Notes: generated by a model not told the origin, from the sequence alone. Shown: positions 16,871-27,880, counted from the stretch's first letter. The stretch is 63,364 nt of DNA from Vagococcus acidifermentans (GCF_003987655.1 NZ_NGKC01000016.1:1-63364), one strand, 5' to 3'. Numbers and translations: made by a program.

Positions 16871-18244
16871 CTACTGCTGAAAAATCAGCCGCAGTGCCTC
16901 TGATATAGTGGTGACACCGACGACGGCGACATCTGTCGGCGGCTGCCACCCTTGCAAATTGTTCACGGGAATGTATATTTTTTTAAACCCGAGCTTGCGT
17001 GCTTCATTGACGCGCTGTTCAATCCGGTTCACCCGTCTGATTTCGCCTGTCAGGCCAATCTCGCCGATGAAACACTCTTCCGGCGACGTCCCTTTGTCTT
17101 TGTAACTGGATGCAATGCTGACCGCAATCGCCAAATCGATTGCCGGTTCATCCAGCTTGACACCGCCGGCCGCTTTGAGATAGGCATCCTGATTTTGCAG
17201 CAGCAGTCCGGCCCGCTTTTCGAGTACGGCCATAATCAGCGATACCCGGTTGTAATCCAGACCGGTGGCAGTACGCTTGGCATTGCCGAAAACGGACGGT
17301 GAAATCAATGCCTGGACTTCCGCTAAAATCGGTCTCGTTCCTTCCATGGAAACGACAATAGCCGACCCTGTGGCGCCTTCCAGCCGCTCTTCCAAAAAGG
17401 CCTGGGAAGGATTGGTGACCTCGACCAGCCCTTTTTCACTCATGTCAAAAATACCGATTTCGTTCGTCGAGCCGAAGCGGTTCTTGACGGCCCGCAGAAT
17501 ACGGAAGGTGTGGTGGCGGTCGCCTTCAAAATAAAGCACCGTATCCACCATGTGCTCCAGCATTCTCGGTCCTGCCAGCGAGCCTTCTTTCGTGACGTGA
17601 CCGACGATAAAAATCGCGATTTGATTCGTCTTGGCGATCTGCATCAATTCGGCAGTCGTTTCGCGAACTTGGCTGACACTGCCTGCCACACTGGTCAGCT
17701 CCGGCTGAATCATCGTCTGAATCGAGTCAATGATGACGTAGTCCGGTTTGATGCTTTCGATGGCGTCGCGGACAGCGCCCATGTCTGTTTCCGCATAAAT
17801 ATAAAAATCACTGCCCCCGTTTTCTAAACGCTCCGCACGCATTTTGATCTGTTCAGCGCTCTCTTCGCCGGACACGTAAAGGACGTCGCCTTGAAGTTTG
17901 CTTAACTGCTGGGATACTTGCAGCAGCAGGGTCGATTTGCCGATACCCGGGTCACCGCCGATCAACACCAGCGAACCCGGTACAACACCGCCCCCCAGAA
18001 CCCGGTTCAATTCGTCCATCTCAGTCGCCAGCCGTGGTTCTTTGCGGGATTGAACAGCCGACAATTTCTCAGGCCGGCTTTTTTGGCCGGATAAACTGAC
18101 GCGGCTGTGCCGTGTCGGTTTGTCCTCGATTTTTTCTTCTACCAGCGTGTTCCACTGACCGCAGTTTGGACAGCGTCCCAGATATTTAGGGGAGATATAG
18201 CCGCATGTGTGACATACAAACTGTGTTTTTGCTTTTTTAGCCAA
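16871..18244 (-). CDS. radA: DNA repair protein RadA
   Basis: RadA is a hexameric helicase that drives branch migration in recombination. The N-terminal zinc finger is [18 protein letters not shown]. The RecA-like core has Walker [11 protein letters not shown] and the family motif KNRFGSTNE. The C-terminal domain is Lon-like ([17 protein letters not shown] and [12 protein letters not shown]). The start is a TTG at 18242-18244 with an AAAGGAGG site six bases upstream; no better start exists. Confidence 0.96.
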   Translation of the reverse strand: MAKKAKTQFVCHTCGYISPKYLGRCPNCGQWNTLVEEKIEDKPTRHSRVSLSGQKSRPEKLSAVQSRKEPRLATEMDELNRVLGGGVVPGSLVLIGGDPGIGKSTLLLQVSQQLSKLQGDVLYVSGEESAEQIKMRAERLENGGSDFYIYAETDMGAVRDAIESIKPDYVIIDSIQTMIQPELTSVAGSVSQVRETTAELMQIAKTNQIAIFIVGHVTKEGSLAGPRMLEHMVDTVLYFEGDRHHTFRILRAVKNRFGSTNEIGIFDMSEKGLVEVTNPSQAFLEERLEGATGSAIVVSMEGTRPILAEVQALISPSVFGNAKRTATGLDYNRVSLIMAVLEKRAGLLLQNQDAYLKAAGGVKLDEPAIDLAIAVSIASSYKDKGTSPEECFIGEIGLTGEIRRVNRIEQRVNEARKLGFKKIYIPVNNLQGWQPPTDVAVVGVTTISEALRLIFQQ

Positions 18245-18335
18245 ACAGATCCTCCTTTAACAGCCAAACTTCCGACCAACACTATTTTATCATAAATATT
18301 CTTTTTCCATACACAATATCCATTGGCAGTCTTAA

Positions 18336-18863
18336 TTATTTTCCGGAAGAGCCGAATCCCCCCGAACGGACCGCAGACGCGTCGTCCTGATCGGCTTTCA
18401 AAAACGGCAGAAAAATCCCCTGACCGATGCGTTCGCCCTTGCGGATCAAGGTGTCCGTCAAGCCGAAATTCAGAAACTGGAACATGATATGGCCTTCATT
18501 GTCCGCATTGTTGTAATAGTCGCTGTCGATGATGCCGACACCATTGGCCAGCAGCAGAAACTGTTTGAGCGGATTGCTCGAACGGTTGCAGAGCTGCAGA
18601 AATTCATCCTCGCCCATATAAGCTTTGACGCCTGTCGGAACCAATGTCGGTTTCAATTGTTTCAGCAGTTCGTCCTCCAGAAAAATCTGCTCTCCCTTGA
18701 GTACTGCTTGCAGCGCCTTGGCAGCACCTGATTTCCAAATGCTTGGCACAAGGCAGTCTGCCGCTGCTTCAAAATCATACCCGGCAGCCGCCGCTGTTGC
18801 TCTAGCCGGCAGCCGAATATCTGTAAACGTGCTGACACGTTCAAATCCTCTTTTTTTCTCCAT
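18336..18863 (-). CDS. dut: dUTP diphosphatase
   Basis: This enzyme hydrolyses dUTP to dUMP, keeping uracil out of DNA and supplying thymidylate synthesis. The 175-residue protein has trimeric dUTPase motifs: AAGYDFEAA (motif 1), CNRSS (motif 2), NGVGIIDSDYYNNADNEGHI (motif 3), KGERIGQGIFLPF (motif 4) and a glycine-rich C-terminal RSGGFGSSGK (motif 5). An insertion between motifs 1 and 2 makes it longer than the minimal enzyme. It lies first in dut-radA-yacL, an arrangement common in Lactobacillales. Confidence 0.93.
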   Translation of the reverse strand: MEKKRGFERVSTFTDIRLPARATAAAAGYDFEAAADCLVPSIWKSGAAKALQAVLKGEQIFLEDELLKQLKPTLVPTGVKAYMGEDEFLQLCNRSSNPLKQFLLLANGVGIIDSDYYNNADNEGHIMFQFLNFGLTDTLIRKGERIGQGIFLPFLKADQDDASAVRSGGFGSSGK

Positions 18864-18915
18864 AGGTTACCCACCTTACTTTTTTCTTTCTCTCTTATCC
18901 TACATGATTGCGGGA

Positions 18916-18955
18916 AAAATAAAAAGAGTAAGTGATAAAACACCTTACTCTTCTT
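18916..18955 (-). terminator. kup terminator overlapping its stop codon
   Basis: AAGAGTAAG/CTTACTCTT forms the stem, and on the minus strand TTTATTTTT follows. The upstream arm contains the kup TAA stop. Confidence 0.75.
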
Positions 18956-20978
18956 CATATTCATCATCAAAATCGCTTGTGTTGATTTGCGTCAGACGCG
19001 AAACCATCTTCCGTTCACCCAAGACCAGCGGCACGTGTTCGACAATCACGTCGCTATATTCCAGACCGAACCAACGGACCGGGTCGAACGCAATTTTCTT
19101 TATTGCCAGCTTTGCCTGCATGACCAGTGTATCCAGTGTACTCAGTGACGTCACGCGTGTCAGCTCTTCACGAATCATCACGAAGGCAAAGTCGCCGACA
19201 TCCCGTCCTTTGATAATAGAATACTCCTGAGGCTGGCGCGGCAGCCGGCCGTCAGCCATCAAATCATTGACGATTTGCCGCAGATAGATGTTGACCTCCT
19301 GACTCACGCGGAAACCAAGACGAAGCTGGACATTGACGATGAAGTCCGTATCCATCATGTCCACATAGTATTCTTTCGTGTACGGCTGGTCAGTAACAAA
19401 GACGTTGACAAACCAATAGACTTTAGCTCGTTTCGGCCGTTTGTCCAGCAGGGAATATAAAATTTCCTTGTTGACCTTGTGCCCTTTGATTTTTGTTGTC
19501 AGAAAAACAATGTTCGTCTGTGTCTGCGGAACGCGGGTGTCATTGCGCAGGCGGTCAATCTGATCGACATAGTCATAGATGGAGACCCGTTGCGACGAAT
19601 TCTCCTCAATCACATTGCCGCGGTGCCAAATCAGCATGATGCCGAGAATAATCAGCGCAATCAGCACTGCCACATATCCGCCGTGCAGGAATTTTGTGGC
19701 ACTGGAAATGAAAAAGATACCTTCAATAAACGCAAAGAATCCGAAAATACTGAACGCCAGCAGTTTTGGCACATGACTTTGCAGCAGATAAAACAAAATT
19801 AAAATCGTCGTCATCAGCATGGTAATCGTGATAGCCAGTCCGTATGCCGACTCCATGTGAGCGGATGTCCTGAAGTAGAGCACAATGCTGATACAGACAA
19901 GCAGCAAAATCGTATTGACTGACGGAATGTACAGCTGGCCTTTCTGCTCGGTCGGGTAAATAATCTTCAGCCGCGGCAGCAGACGCAGTTTAATCGCTTC
20001 GGACACCAGCGTGTAAGAACCGGATATCAGCGACTGCGAGGCAATGATGGCGGCCACTGTGGCGAACACGACACCGATGACCGTGAACTCTTCCGGCATC
20101 ATGCGGAAGAACGGATTCAACATGTCGATACTTTGATAGTACGCATCATTTTTGATTCGCAGCAGCCAAGCCGCCTGTCCGAAATAGTTCAATGTCAGCA
20201 TCACTTTAATATACGGCCAGCTGACACGGATGTTTTTCCGGCCAGCATGGCCCAAGTCGGAGTACAATGCTTCTGCACCGGTCGTAGCCAGGAAGACACT
20301 GCCCAGAATAAAAATACCAGCTTTGTTTTCCGGCGATACTAGTACTTTAATCGCGTAATACGGATTCAACGCGCGCAGCACGGAAAGATTGTCCGTAAAG
20401 TTGATTAGTCCCATCAAACCCAAAAAAGTAAACCAGCAGAACATGACCGGACCGAATGTGCGTCCGACAGCTTGTGTACCGAAGCGCTGAATCATGAACA
20501 GCAGGAAAATAATGCACACTGTAATCACGATAATCACTTGCTGATTGTCGCCAAAAGCGGCATAGAACTGCGGGATGCCGCGCAGCCCTTCAATCGCTGT
20601 CGTCACTGTGACGGCAGGTGTCAAGGCACCGTCCGCCAGCAAAGCCGCCCCGCCGATCATCGCCGGGAACAGGAGATATTTGCCTGACTTTCTGACCAGT
20701 GTGTACAGCGAAAAAATTCCGCCTTCGCCATGGTTATCTGCATTTAACGCAATCATGACATACTTGATACTAGTCAGCAGTGTCAATGTCCAGAAAATCA
20801 GCGACACTGCCCCAAGAATAAAATCTTCGGAGATTGTTGCCAGCCCGCCGTTGCCTTCAATGATTGCTTTCATTACATACAGCGGACTTGTACCGATGTC
20901 GCCGTAAACCACACCCATCGCAATCAAGGCACCACCCAATTTAAAGGTGTCCATCTGCTGTTTGGTTTGTTTGCTCAT
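18945..20978 (-). CDS. kup: KUP-family potassium uptake permease
   Basis: This 677-residue potassium transporter has about twelve membrane segments in the first 460 residues. The N-terminal family signature [18 protein letters not shown] is clear, and a hydrophilic C-terminal domain of about 200 residues follows. The ATG at 20976-20978 was chosen because GGAAGGAAAG precedes MSKQTKQQ; an earlier in-frame start falls in the leader hairpin. Transcription starts from a strong promoter about 130 bases upstream, and a hairpin with a T run sits in the leader, so expression is probably controlled by attenuation. Confidence 0.95.
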   Translation of the reverse strand: MSKQTKQQMDTFKLGGALIAMGVVYGDIGTSPLYVMKAIIEGNGGLATISEDFILGAVSLIFWTLTLLTSIKYVMIALNADNHGEGGIFSLYTLVRKSGKYLLFPAMIGGAALLADGALTPAVTVTTAIEGLRGIPQFYAAFGDNQQVIIVITVCIIFLLFMIQRFGTQAVGRTFGPVMFCWFTFLGLMGLINFTDNLSVLRALNPYYAIKVLVSPENKAGIFILGSVFLATTGAEALYSDLGHAGRKNIRVSWPYIKVMLTLNYFGQAAWLLRIKNDAYYQSIDMLNPFFRMMPEEFTVIGVVFATVAAIIASQSLISGSYTLVSEAIKLRLLPRLKIIYPTEQKGQLYIPSVNTILLLVCISIVLYFRTSAHMESAYGLAITITMLMTTILILFYLLQSHVPKLLAFSIFGFFAFIEGIFFISSATKFLHGGYVAVLIALIILGIMLIWHRGNVIEENSSQRVSIYDYVDQIDRLRNDTRVPQTQTNIVFLTTKIKGHKVNKEILYSLLDKRPKRAKVYWFVNVFVTDQPYTKEYYVDMMDTDFIVNVQLRLGFRVSQEVNIYLRQIVNDLMADGRLPRQPQEYSIIKGRDVGDFAFVMIREELTRVTSLSTLDTLVMQAKLAIKKIAFDPVRWFGLEYSDVIVEHVPLVLGERKMVSRLTQINTSDFDDEYEEE

Positions 20979-20990
20979 TTTTTCTTTCCT

Positions 20991-21029
20991 TCCAATCAAA
21001 AATGAAACCAGCTCGCAAGAGTCGGTTCC
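20991..21029 (-). promoter_or_regulatory. Attenuator-like hairpin in the kup leader
   Basis: On the minus strand GGAACC-ga-CTC-ttgc-GAG-ct-GGTTtC is followed by ATTTTT, and the kup ribosome site comes directly after. The hairpin lies downstream of the promoter, so it can end transcription before kup. No known riboswitch core, including the c-di-AMP type, could be made out in the short leader. Confidence 0.6.
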
Positions 21030-21104
21030 TGATTATTCAGACATCACATCAGAAGCATCTGAAAACGTCCGTTTTTCCTTATTGAAAAGTATTACAATAC
21101 CTTG

Positions 21105-21132
21105 ATTATAGACCCTTTTATTGAAATGTCAA
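21105..21132 (-). promoter_or_regulatory. Strong SigA promoter for kup
   Basis: On the minus strand TTGACA and TATAAT, both perfect matches to consensus, are separated by 16 bases. They give a leader of roughly 120 bases. Confidence 0.8.
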
Positions 21133-21331
21133 TCAACTTTTTCACACATTTTTCCCGGAAAGATGTCTTTTTTTTCGCCGATAATAATTAAAAAAATCAC
21201 ACAGCAGCACTTCATGTCTGCCAGCACGTTTTTTTGACTTGCCGTCAGTGCGAAGCGGTCGAATGGCTTGATAAAAACGTTTTCTCACCAAAAGTTTTTT
21301 ATTTTTTAATCTTCCTTTCATCTTTAGTGTC

Positions 21332-21340
21332 TGATATAAT
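21332..21340 (+). promoter_or_regulatory. Extended -10 promoter for the serC operon
   Basis: TGA-TATAAT lies 54 bases before serC. No good -35 is seen. The rest of the 415-base kup-serC intergenic region holds the kup leader and AT-rich sequence without a gene. Confidence 0.55.
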
Positions 21341-21393
21341 GGTACACATTACAAAAAAGACAATCACATTATTCTTAAAGGAGAGGTCAGTCT

Positions 21394-22488
21394 ATGACAA
21401 CTATTTACAATTTTTCAGCCGGGCCCGCTATGCTCCCGCATGAGGTCCTGCTCACTGCTCAAAATGAATTGCTCAATTACCAGAACAGCGGCATGTCCGT
21501 AATGGAACTCAGTCATCGCTCCTCCCTTTTTGACGACATCATTACGGATGCAGAAAAACTGCTGCGGGAACTGATGGCGATTCCGGACAATTACCGGGTC
21601 CTGTTTCTGCAAGGAGGAGCCAGCCTGCAATTCACCATGGTTCCGCTTAACTTGGCAGCGGGACGCACTGCCTACTATATCAACAGCGGGTCATGGGCCA
21701 AAAAAGCCATCGCAGAAGCGCACAAAATCAGCAGTGTTACACCTGTGGTAGCCGCCAGCAGTGAAGAACAGCGGTTCACAACTATCCCTTCCTGCCCGGC
21801 AGATACACTGGCGCAAGATGCCGCTTACCTGCACATCACAACCAACAATACAATAGAAGGAACCGCGTTTCAGACTTTACCGGAAACAGGCGGCATACCA
21901 TTAGTAGCGGATATGTCATCCAACATTCTGTCCAATGATTATGATGTCCGCGATTTCGGTCTGATTTACGCCGGCGCGCAAAAAAATATCGGACCTGCCG
22001 GACTGACAGTCGTCATCGTCCGCGAAGATTTGCTGCAAAAAAATGACACACTGCCGGCAATGCTGAACTACACCGTTCAGGCAGAAAACCGGTCGCTCTA
22101 CAACACACCGCCTACATACAGCATTTATATCGCCAAACTGGTCTTTGAATGGCTGAAAGAAAAAGGCGGCGTCCAGGCAATCACAGAAGCAAACCGCCGC
22201 AAAGCGGGTCTGCTGTATGATTATATCGACCAGTCCGACTTCTTCACGTCGCCGGTGAACAAAGCCGACCGGTCGCTGACCAACATCCCGTTTATCGCGC
22301 CGACGGCTGAACTGGATCAGCTATTTGTCAAGGAAGCGGCGCAGCATGGCCTTGTGAATCTGAAAGGCCACCGCTCTGTCGGCGGGATGCGCGCCAGCTT
22401 ATACAATGCGATGCCGCTAGCAGGAGTGGAAGCACTGGTCGCTTTCATGACTGACTTTGAACACACACATGGAGGAAATCAAGCATGA
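21394..22488 (+). CDS. serC: Phosphoserine aminotransferase
   Basis: SerC converts 3-phosphohydroxypyruvate to phosphoserine with glutamate and pyridoxal phosphate. The 364-residue protein begins with [15 protein letters not shown] and has the substrate-binding [11 protein letters not shown]. The PLP lysine lies in [14 protein letters not shown], and ASLYNAMP is near the end. ATG follows AAAGGAGAGG. It is the first gene of a six-gene operon and overlaps serA by four bases. Confidence 0.96.
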   Translation: MTTIYNFSAGPAMLPHEVLLTAQNELLNYQNSGMSVMELSHRSSLFDDIITDAEKLLRELMAIPDNYRVLFLQGGASLQFTMVPLNLAAGRTAYYINSGSWAKKAIAEAHKISSVTPVVAASSEEQRFTTIPSCPADTLAQDAAYLHITTNNTIEGTAFQTLPETGGIPLVADMSSNILSNDYDVRDFGLIYAGAQKNIGPAGLTVVIVREDLLQKNDTLPAMLNYTVQAENRSLYNTPPTYSIYIAKLVFEWLKEKGGVQAITEANRRKAGLLYDYIDQSDFFTSPVNKADRSLTNIPFIAPTAELDQLFVKEAAQHGLVNLKGHRSVGGMRASLYNAMPLAGVEALVAFMTDFEHTHGGNQA

Positions 22489-23675
22489 CTTATGACATAA
22501 AAATTTTCAATGAAATCGCAGCAGAAGGCCTTCAACGCTTTGATCAGGCCCACTACACATTCAATGCCGGCAAGACGCCAGACGCTATCTTGCTGAGGAG
22601 CCAAAAACTGCATGACTACACGTTCCCTGAAAGTGTCCTCGCAGTTGCCAGAGCCGGGGCCGGTACGAACAACATTCCGGTGGAGCGCTGCACAGAGCAG
22701 GGCATTGTCGTCTTCAACACACCGGGGGCTAATGCCAATGCAGTCAAAGAGCTGGTCCTTGCCAATTTGCTGCTGTCCGTCCGCCCGATTCTTGCCGGCG
22801 CCAACTGGGTAAACAGCCTGACCGGCGACAACATTGAAGAACAAGTTGAAGCAAACAAAAAAACATTTGCCGGCAATGAGCTGGAAGGCAAAAAGCTGGG
22901 TGTCATCGGACTCGGCGCCATCGGTTCAATGATTGCCAACGACGCATACCGTTTAGGCATGGATGTTTCCGGCTACGACCCGTTCGTTTCTGTCGATACC
23001 GCATGGAATATTTCCCGCCGGGTGAAACGCGTGCTGGATTTGGATGAGTTGCTGGCGGATTCGGATTTCATTACTATCCATGTACCGCTGACAGAAAAAA
23101 ACCACCATCTAATCGGTGCCGACGAACTGGCGAAAATGAAAAACAGTGCCGTACTGCTGAACTTTGCCCGGGGCGAACTGGTCGACAGCCAAGCCGTCAT
23201 CCGCGCCATTGACAACGGACAACTGAAAAGCTACATCACCGATTTTGCAGAACCGGACCTGCTGCGTCATGACAAGATCATCGTGCTGCCGCACTTGGGG
23301 GCTTCCACCTCCGAAGCGGAAACGAACTGTGCCAAGATGGCAGCCAGCACATTAAAAACATATCTGGAAACAGGCAACATCAAATGCTCTGTCAATTTCC
23401 CTGCGGTCGAAATGGTTTTCCGAGTGCCTTACCGGATTGCGATTATTAACCGCAACGTGCCGAATCTCATCGGGGCAGTGACTTCCACTGTAGCTGAAAA
23501 AGGATACAATATCGACAACCTCAGCAACCGCAGCCGCGGCGACTTTGCCTATACTTTGCTGGATATCAATGACCTTACCGCGGAGCAGGCCCAGTCACTG
23601 GTCGACGACATTCGCCAGCTTGACAATGTCGTCCGGGTCCGCGCCATCAAACACCCGACTTTGGAGGAGGCATAA
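22485..23675 (+). CDS. serA: D-3-phosphoglycerate dehydrogenase
   Basis: This enzyme performs the first step of serine synthesis, oxidising 3-phosphoglycerate with NAD. The Rossmann motif is [15 protein letters not shown] (about residues 138-152). The catalytic Arg is in [10 protein letters not shown], and the histidine in [12 protein letters not shown]. The C-terminal 80 residues form an ACT-like regulatory domain ([20 protein letters not shown]). At 396 residues it is the short form without the intervening domain. ATG overlaps the serC stop (ATGA). Confidence 0.95.
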   Translation: MTYDIKIFNEIAAEGLQRFDQAHYTFNAGKTPDAILLRSQKLHDYTFPESVLAVARAGAGTNNIPVERCTEQGIVVFNTPGANANAVKELVLANLLLSVRPILAGANWVNSLTGDNIEEQVEANKKTFAGNELEGKKLGVIGLGAIGSMIANDAYRLGMDVSGYDPFVSVDTAWNISRRVKRVLDLDELLADSDFITIHVPLTEKNHHLIGADELAKMKNSAVLLNFARGELVDSQAVIRAIDNGQLKSYITDFAEPDLLRHDKIIVLPHLGASTSEAETNCAKMAASTLKTYLETGNIKCSVNFPAVEMVFRVPYRIAIINRNVPNLIGAVTSTVAEKGYNIDNLSNRSRGDFAYTLLDINDLTAEQAQSLVDDIRQLDNVVRVRAIKHPTLEEA

Positions 23676-23676
23676 T

Positions 23677-24924
23677 ATGGTAACCGTCAATCCGTTTCAC
23701 GCTATCCGGCCCCGTCCTGAACTGGCGAAAGACATCGCCACATTGCCATATGACGTGCTGAACTCCCAGGAAGCTTATGACTTGGCAAAGGACAACCCGT
23801 ACTCCTATTTGCATATTGATAAGGCGGAAATCGATTTGCCAAAAACTTTGTCACCCTACGACCCGAAAGTTTATCAGCAGGCGGCTCTGGCCCTCAAGAC
23901 TTTTTTGGAAAAAGGATGGTTGGTAAAAGAAGACGCACCTCTGTTCTATCTATATGAATTGACCATGGCGGGACGCTCGCAAACGGGACTGGTCGCTTGC
24001 ACGTCAATTCATGATTATCTTTCAGGGCATATAAAAAAACATGAACTGACACGCCACGAAAAAGAACTGGACCGCATCAATCATGTGGACGCTTGTGATG
24101 CCAATACCAGTCCGATATTTCTCACGTACCGCAATCAGCCGGACATCAGCAGCCTGATTGACCGGTGGCAAACGGACCATGCGCCAATTTACGATTTCGA
24201 CAGTTTCCACGGTGTCATCCACCGTGTCTGGCTCATCGACGATCAGGACACAATCCGCGCCATCAGCAGTTACTTTCACGATGACGTGCCGGCGCTGTAC
24301 ATTGCCGACGGTCATCACCGTACCGAGTCGGCTGTCAAGGTCGGGCAGAAACGGCTGGCGCAGGCTGCTGAACCTGCAGAGAGCCGCGCCAATTATTTCC
24401 TGTCGGTGCTGTTCCCGGCAGATGAACTGGCCATTTATGATTACAACCGGGTCCTCAATGTCCCGATTCCTGAAAACTTGCTGGAACAGCTGTCAGTATC
24501 ATTTGATATCGCAGAAATATCAGCGGCGCACAACAAGCCAGAAAAAAAACACGCATTCACCATGTACCTTGAAAAAAAATGGTATCAATTGAATTTAAAA
24601 CAGGATAAAATACCTGTAGGGCTCGTTGACAGTTTGGATGCTGCCATCCTGCAAGAACAGGTTTTCTCAACGATTTTCCACATCCACGACAGCCGGTCGG
24701 ACAACCGCATCGACTTTGTGGGCGGAATCCGGGGAATTCAGGAATTGGAAAAGCTGGTTGACAGCAGCGACTTCAACATTGCCTTCGCCTTGTATCCAAC
24801 CAGTATGACAGACTTGCTGGCTGTTGCGGATGCAGGGGAAATCATGCCGCCGAAATCCACATGGTTTGAACCAAAACTGTTAAGCGGACTCTTTTTATAT
24901 GATTTAGAAACAAACTCTCGCTAA
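23677..24924 (+). CDS. DUF1015 family protein
   Basis: This 415-residue DUF1015 protein starts VNPFHAIRPRPELAKDIATL and carries the conserved PYDVL and IADGHHRTESA segments. The GHHR motif is the strongest sign of the family. Its biochemical role is not established. The ATG at 23677 follows GGAGGAGG, one base after the serA stop; longer readings overlap serA in another frame and are not real. Its position directly behind serA suggests a link with serine or one-carbon metabolism, but that is inference. Confidence 0.88.
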   Translation: MVTVNPFHAIRPRPELAKDIATLPYDVLNSQEAYDLAKDNPYSYLHIDKAEIDLPKTLSPYDPKVYQQAALALKTFLEKGWLVKEDAPLFYLYELTMAGRSQTGLVACTSIHDYLSGHIKKHELTRHEKELDRINHVDACDANTSPIFLTYRNQPDISSLIDRWQTDHAPIYDFDSFHGVIHRVWLIDDQDTIRAISSYFHDDVPALYIADGHHRTESAVKVGQKRLAQAAEPAESRANYFLSVLFPADELAIYDYNRVLNVPIPENLLEQLSVSFDIAEISAAHNKPEKKHAFTMYLEKKWYQLNLKQDKIPVGLVDSLDAAILQEQVFSTIFHIHDSRSDNRIDFVGGIRGIQELEKLVDSSDFNIAFALYPTSMTDLLAVADAGEIMPPKSTWFEPKLLSGLFLYDLETNSR

Positions 24925-24941
24925 AGGAATGAACGACAGGG

Positions 24942-25754
24942 ATGAACAACACACGTACTGGAATCAAAGAGGCTAGCCGGATTGTCGTTAAAGTCGGCAC
25001 CAGCTCGCTAGTCTATCAAAATGGGGAAATCAATTTAAAATTTATCGACCAGCTCTCATTTACCCTCGCCGATTTGACCAATCGGGGATACGAAATCATT
25101 CTCGTTTCATCAGGGGCCATCGGCGTTGGTCTGCAAAAGCTCGGGATGAGCAAGCGCCCTGCCACGATTCCGGAACAGCAGGCAATCGCGGCCATCGGCC
25201 AGTTGGAATTGATGAAGCTGTACAGCCAGCGATTTCAATATTACAATCAGCAGTCTGCACAAGTGCTGCTGACCCGGGATATCGTCGAATTTCCGGAAAG
25301 CCGGAAAAACGTCATCAACACCTTCAATCAGCTCCTGCTGATGAAAACCGTCGCCGTTGTGAATGAAAATGACAGCGTGGCGGTGGAAGAGCTCGACCAC
25401 CTGACCAAGTTCGGCGACAACGATAAACTGTCGGCGATTGTGGCCAACCTCATGGAAGCAGACTTGCTGATTATGTTGTCAGACATTGAAGGCTTCTTTT
25501 CAGATAATCCTTATACCAATCCGAATGCCAAGTTGCATCCCCATGTGCGGGAGATTACCGATAAGCATTATCGGATGGCCGACAGCAGCAACAGCCGCTT
25601 CGGTACCGGCGGCATGCTGAGCAAACTCGTTGCCGCCAATCTGGTCATGCAAAACAACAGCCGCATGCTCTTGGCAAGCGGCAAAGACCCGACCGTTATT
25701 TTTGACTTGCTGGAAGGCAAAGAAATCGGCACTTATTTTGCAAAGGACGCTTAA
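24942..25754 (+). CDS. proB: Glutamate 5-kinase (short form)
   Basis: ProB phosphorylates glutamate as the first step of proline synthesis. The amino-acid kinase domain shows RIVVKVGTSSLVY, LVSSGAIGVGL, NENDSVAVEEL and FGDNDKLSAIVA, plus SDIEGFFSDNP. At 270 residues it lacks the C-terminal PUA domain of the enterobacterial enzyme, as is usual in many Lactobacillales. It lies 17 bases before proA. Confidence 0.95.
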   Translation: MNNTRTGIKEASRIVVKVGTSSLVYQNGEINLKFIDQLSFTLADLTNRGYEIILVSSGAIGVGLQKLGMSKRPATIPEQQAIAAIGQLELMKLYSQRFQYYNQQSAQVLLTRDIVEFPESRKNVINTFNQLLLMKTVAVVNENDSVAVEELDHLTKFGDNDKLSAIVANLMEADLLIMLSDIEGFFSDNPYTNPNAKLHPHVREITDKHYRMADSSNSRFGTGGMLSKLVAANLVMQNNSRMLLASGKDPTVIFDLLEGKEIGTYFAKDA

Positions 25755-25771
25755 AGGAAAGGAGCTCTTCT

Positions 25772-27019
25772 ATGATAGATTTAAACCAGATTGGGAAAAA
25801 TGCCCGTGAAAGCGCAGTGTTTATGAATAACGTTGCGACCGCCGACAAAAACCGCGCACTAAACGCGATGGCAGAAGCAATCGAAACAGACTCAAAACGC
25901 ATACTTGCCGCCAACCAAACCGACATGGCACAAGCGGCACAACAAAACTACCCGAAAGCCATGCTCGACCGCCTTCTTCTGACACCTCAGCGGCTGGCTG
26001 ATATGACCGCCAGCATCCGCATGATCGCCGAACTGGCTGACCCGGTAGGCGAAGTGGAAAAAATGTGGCGCAACCACGACCAGCTGCTGATTGGCAAACA
26101 GCGCGTCCCGCTCGGCGTCATCGGTATGATTTATGAAGCACGCCCAAATGTCACGACTGATGCAGCCGCACTCTGTTTCAAAGCAGGCAATGCTGTTATC
26201 TTGCGGGGCGGCAAAGAAGCGTTAGCTGCCAATCAGACATTGGTGCAGATCATGCAGGCAGCCTTGGTACGGGAGGGATTTCCTAAATATGCCGTGCAAC
26301 TGATTGAAGACACTTCGCGGGAGACAGCCCGCGCGTTTATGCAGCTCAATGACTACCTCGATGTGCTGATTCCCCGCGGCGGCGCAGGCCTCATTCAGAC
26401 CGTTGTGCAGACTGCGACGGTACCCGTTATCGAAACTGGCACCGGCAACTGCCACATCTACATTGATGAAGGGGCGGCACTTGACATGTCAGCCGACATT
26501 GTCGTCAATGCCAAGTGTCAGCGCCCGTCTGCCTGCAATGCGGCTGAAACTCTCCTGATTCATGAAGCTGTCGCCGAGCGCTTCTTGCCGGTCATTGAAC
26601 AAAAACTCTCTGAGCAAGCGGTCGAACTGCGTGCCGACCAGCGCGCAATGGCCTATCTTGCCAAAGCTGTCCCGGCGACCGACACGGATTTCGCCACCGA
26701 ATTTCTGGACCTCATACTGGCTGTCAAAGTGGTCAGCTCCATCGATGATGCCTTGGTTCATATCAGTACTTATGGAACCGGGCACTCTGAAGTCATCATC
26801 AGCAATGACTATCACCGAACACAACGCTTTCTCCGGGAAGTTGATGCCGCAGCTGTTTATGTCAACGCCTCTTCCCGTTTCACCGACGGCGGTGTTTTCG
26901 GTTTTGGCGGGGAAATCGGCATCAGCTCACAAAAACTTCATGCCCGCGGACCAATGGGCCTGCACGAGTTGACGACGACTAAATATATTATTTACGGTGA
27001 AGGACAAATACGGCAATAA
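25772..27019 (+). CDS. proA: Gamma-glutamyl phosphate reductase
   Basis: ProA performs the second step of proline synthesis, reducing glutamyl phosphate with NADPH. The 415-residue aldehyde dehydrogenase fold contains PLGVIGMIYEARPNVT, the catalytic cysteine region AKCQRPSACNAAETLL, and FTDGGVFGFGGEIGIS near the end. ATG follows AAAGGAGCTC. Confidence 0.96.
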   Translation: MIDLNQIGKNARESAVFMNNVATADKNRALNAMAEAIETDSKRILAANQTDMAQAAQQNYPKAMLDRLLLTPQRLADMTASIRMIAELADPVGEVEKMWRNHDQLLIGKQRVPLGVIGMIYEARPNVTTDAAALCFKAGNAVILRGGKEALAANQTLVQIMQAALVREGFPKYAVQLIEDTSRETARAFMQLNDYLDVLIPRGGAGLIQTVVQTATVPVIETGTGNCHIYIDEGAALDMSADIVVNAKCQRPSACNAAETLLIHEAVAERFLPVIEQKLSEQAVELRADQRAMAYLAKAVPATDTDFATEFLDLILAVKVVSSIDDALVHISTYGTGHSEVIISNDYHRTQRFLREVDAAAVYVNASSRFTDGGVFGFGGEIGISSQKLHARGPMGLHELTTTKYIIYGEGQIRQ

Positions 27020-27040
27020 CAGCGGAAAGGAGAAAAACAG

Positions 27041-27874
27041 ATGAAGCATGACGGACACACGCATACAGAGTACTGCCCGCACGGCACTGTCGCAGATGTC
27101 GAAGAGCTGGTCCAGCGGGCAATCGCGTTAGGATTCAAACGGTACAGCATCACTGAACATGCACCGCTGCCGCCCGACGGTCTGGCGGATAGCGGCGGCG
27201 AACCGGAAATTTGGACGAGCAGCACCATGCCGCTCAATGATGTGCGCCATTATTTCATACACATGGAACGCCTGAAAAAGAAATACGCTGCCGACATAGA
27301 ACTGCTGGTCGGTTTCGAGGTCGATTACCTCGCCGGACACCGGCACTGGACGACCGACTTCCTGAATGAATACGGACCACAAATGGATGACGGCATCCTG
27401 TCTGTGCATTTTCTTGACGGTGTAGACGGACTGCGGTGTATCGACTATCAGCCGCAAGACTACGCTGAGGGCATCATCGCCCGCTACGGTTCGTTCCAGT
27501 CGGCACAGCTGGCCTATTACCGCATGATCCAAGACTCTCTAATGGCAGATTTAGGACCGTACAAACCGACCCGGTTGGGACACATCTCGCTATGTCAGAA
27601 ATTTCAGCTGGCTTTTCCTGACGAGGACACTTCCCTGTCAGCAGACAGCTTGGCACTCATTGATACGCTCTTGACGCAAATAAAAGCAAAAAGATATACG
27701 TTGGATGTCAACGCCGCCGGTCTGTTCAAACCCGACTGCCGCGACATCTATCCGCCCGAGCCGCTCATCAGACAAGCCCGGCAGGCGGGAATCCCGCTGA
27801 TTTACGGTTCCGACGCCCATGATTTAGCTGATGTCGGCAGAGGGTACGACATTGTTTCCGCTTTACTTCCATAA
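27041..27874 (+). CDS. hisK: Histidinol-phosphatase, PHP family (HisJ/HisK type)
   Basis: This 277-residue PHP-domain phosphohydrolase opens with DGHTHTEYCPHG, which supplies metal-binding histidines. ITEHAPLP, a GFEVDYL glutamate, SVHFLDG and the closing GSDAHDLADVG complete the metal site. It is annotated as histidinol phosphatase by family. No other histidine genes are in this window and it closes a serine/proline operon, so its true substrate could be another phosphoester. ATG follows GAAAGGAG. Confidence 0.85.
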   Translation: MKHDGHTHTEYCPHGTVADVEELVQRAIALGFKRYSITEHAPLPPDGLADSGGEPEIWTSSTMPLNDVRHYFIHMERLKKKYAADIELLVGFEVDYLAGHRHWTTDFLNEYGPQMDDGILSVHFLDGVDGLRCIDYQPQDYAEGIIARYGSFQSAQLAYYRMIQDSLMADLGPYKPTRLGHISLCQKFQLAFPDEDTSLSADSLALIDTLLTQIKAKRYTLDVNAAGLFKPDCRDIYPPEPLIRQARQAGIPLIYGSDAHDLADVGRGYDIVSALLP

Positions 27875-27880
27875 TCTTAA

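Noticed and set aside
23545-23676. 44-codon upstream extension of the DUF1015 gene
   Set aside because: It overlaps serA in another frame, while a strong GGAGGAGG site marks the ATG at 23677.
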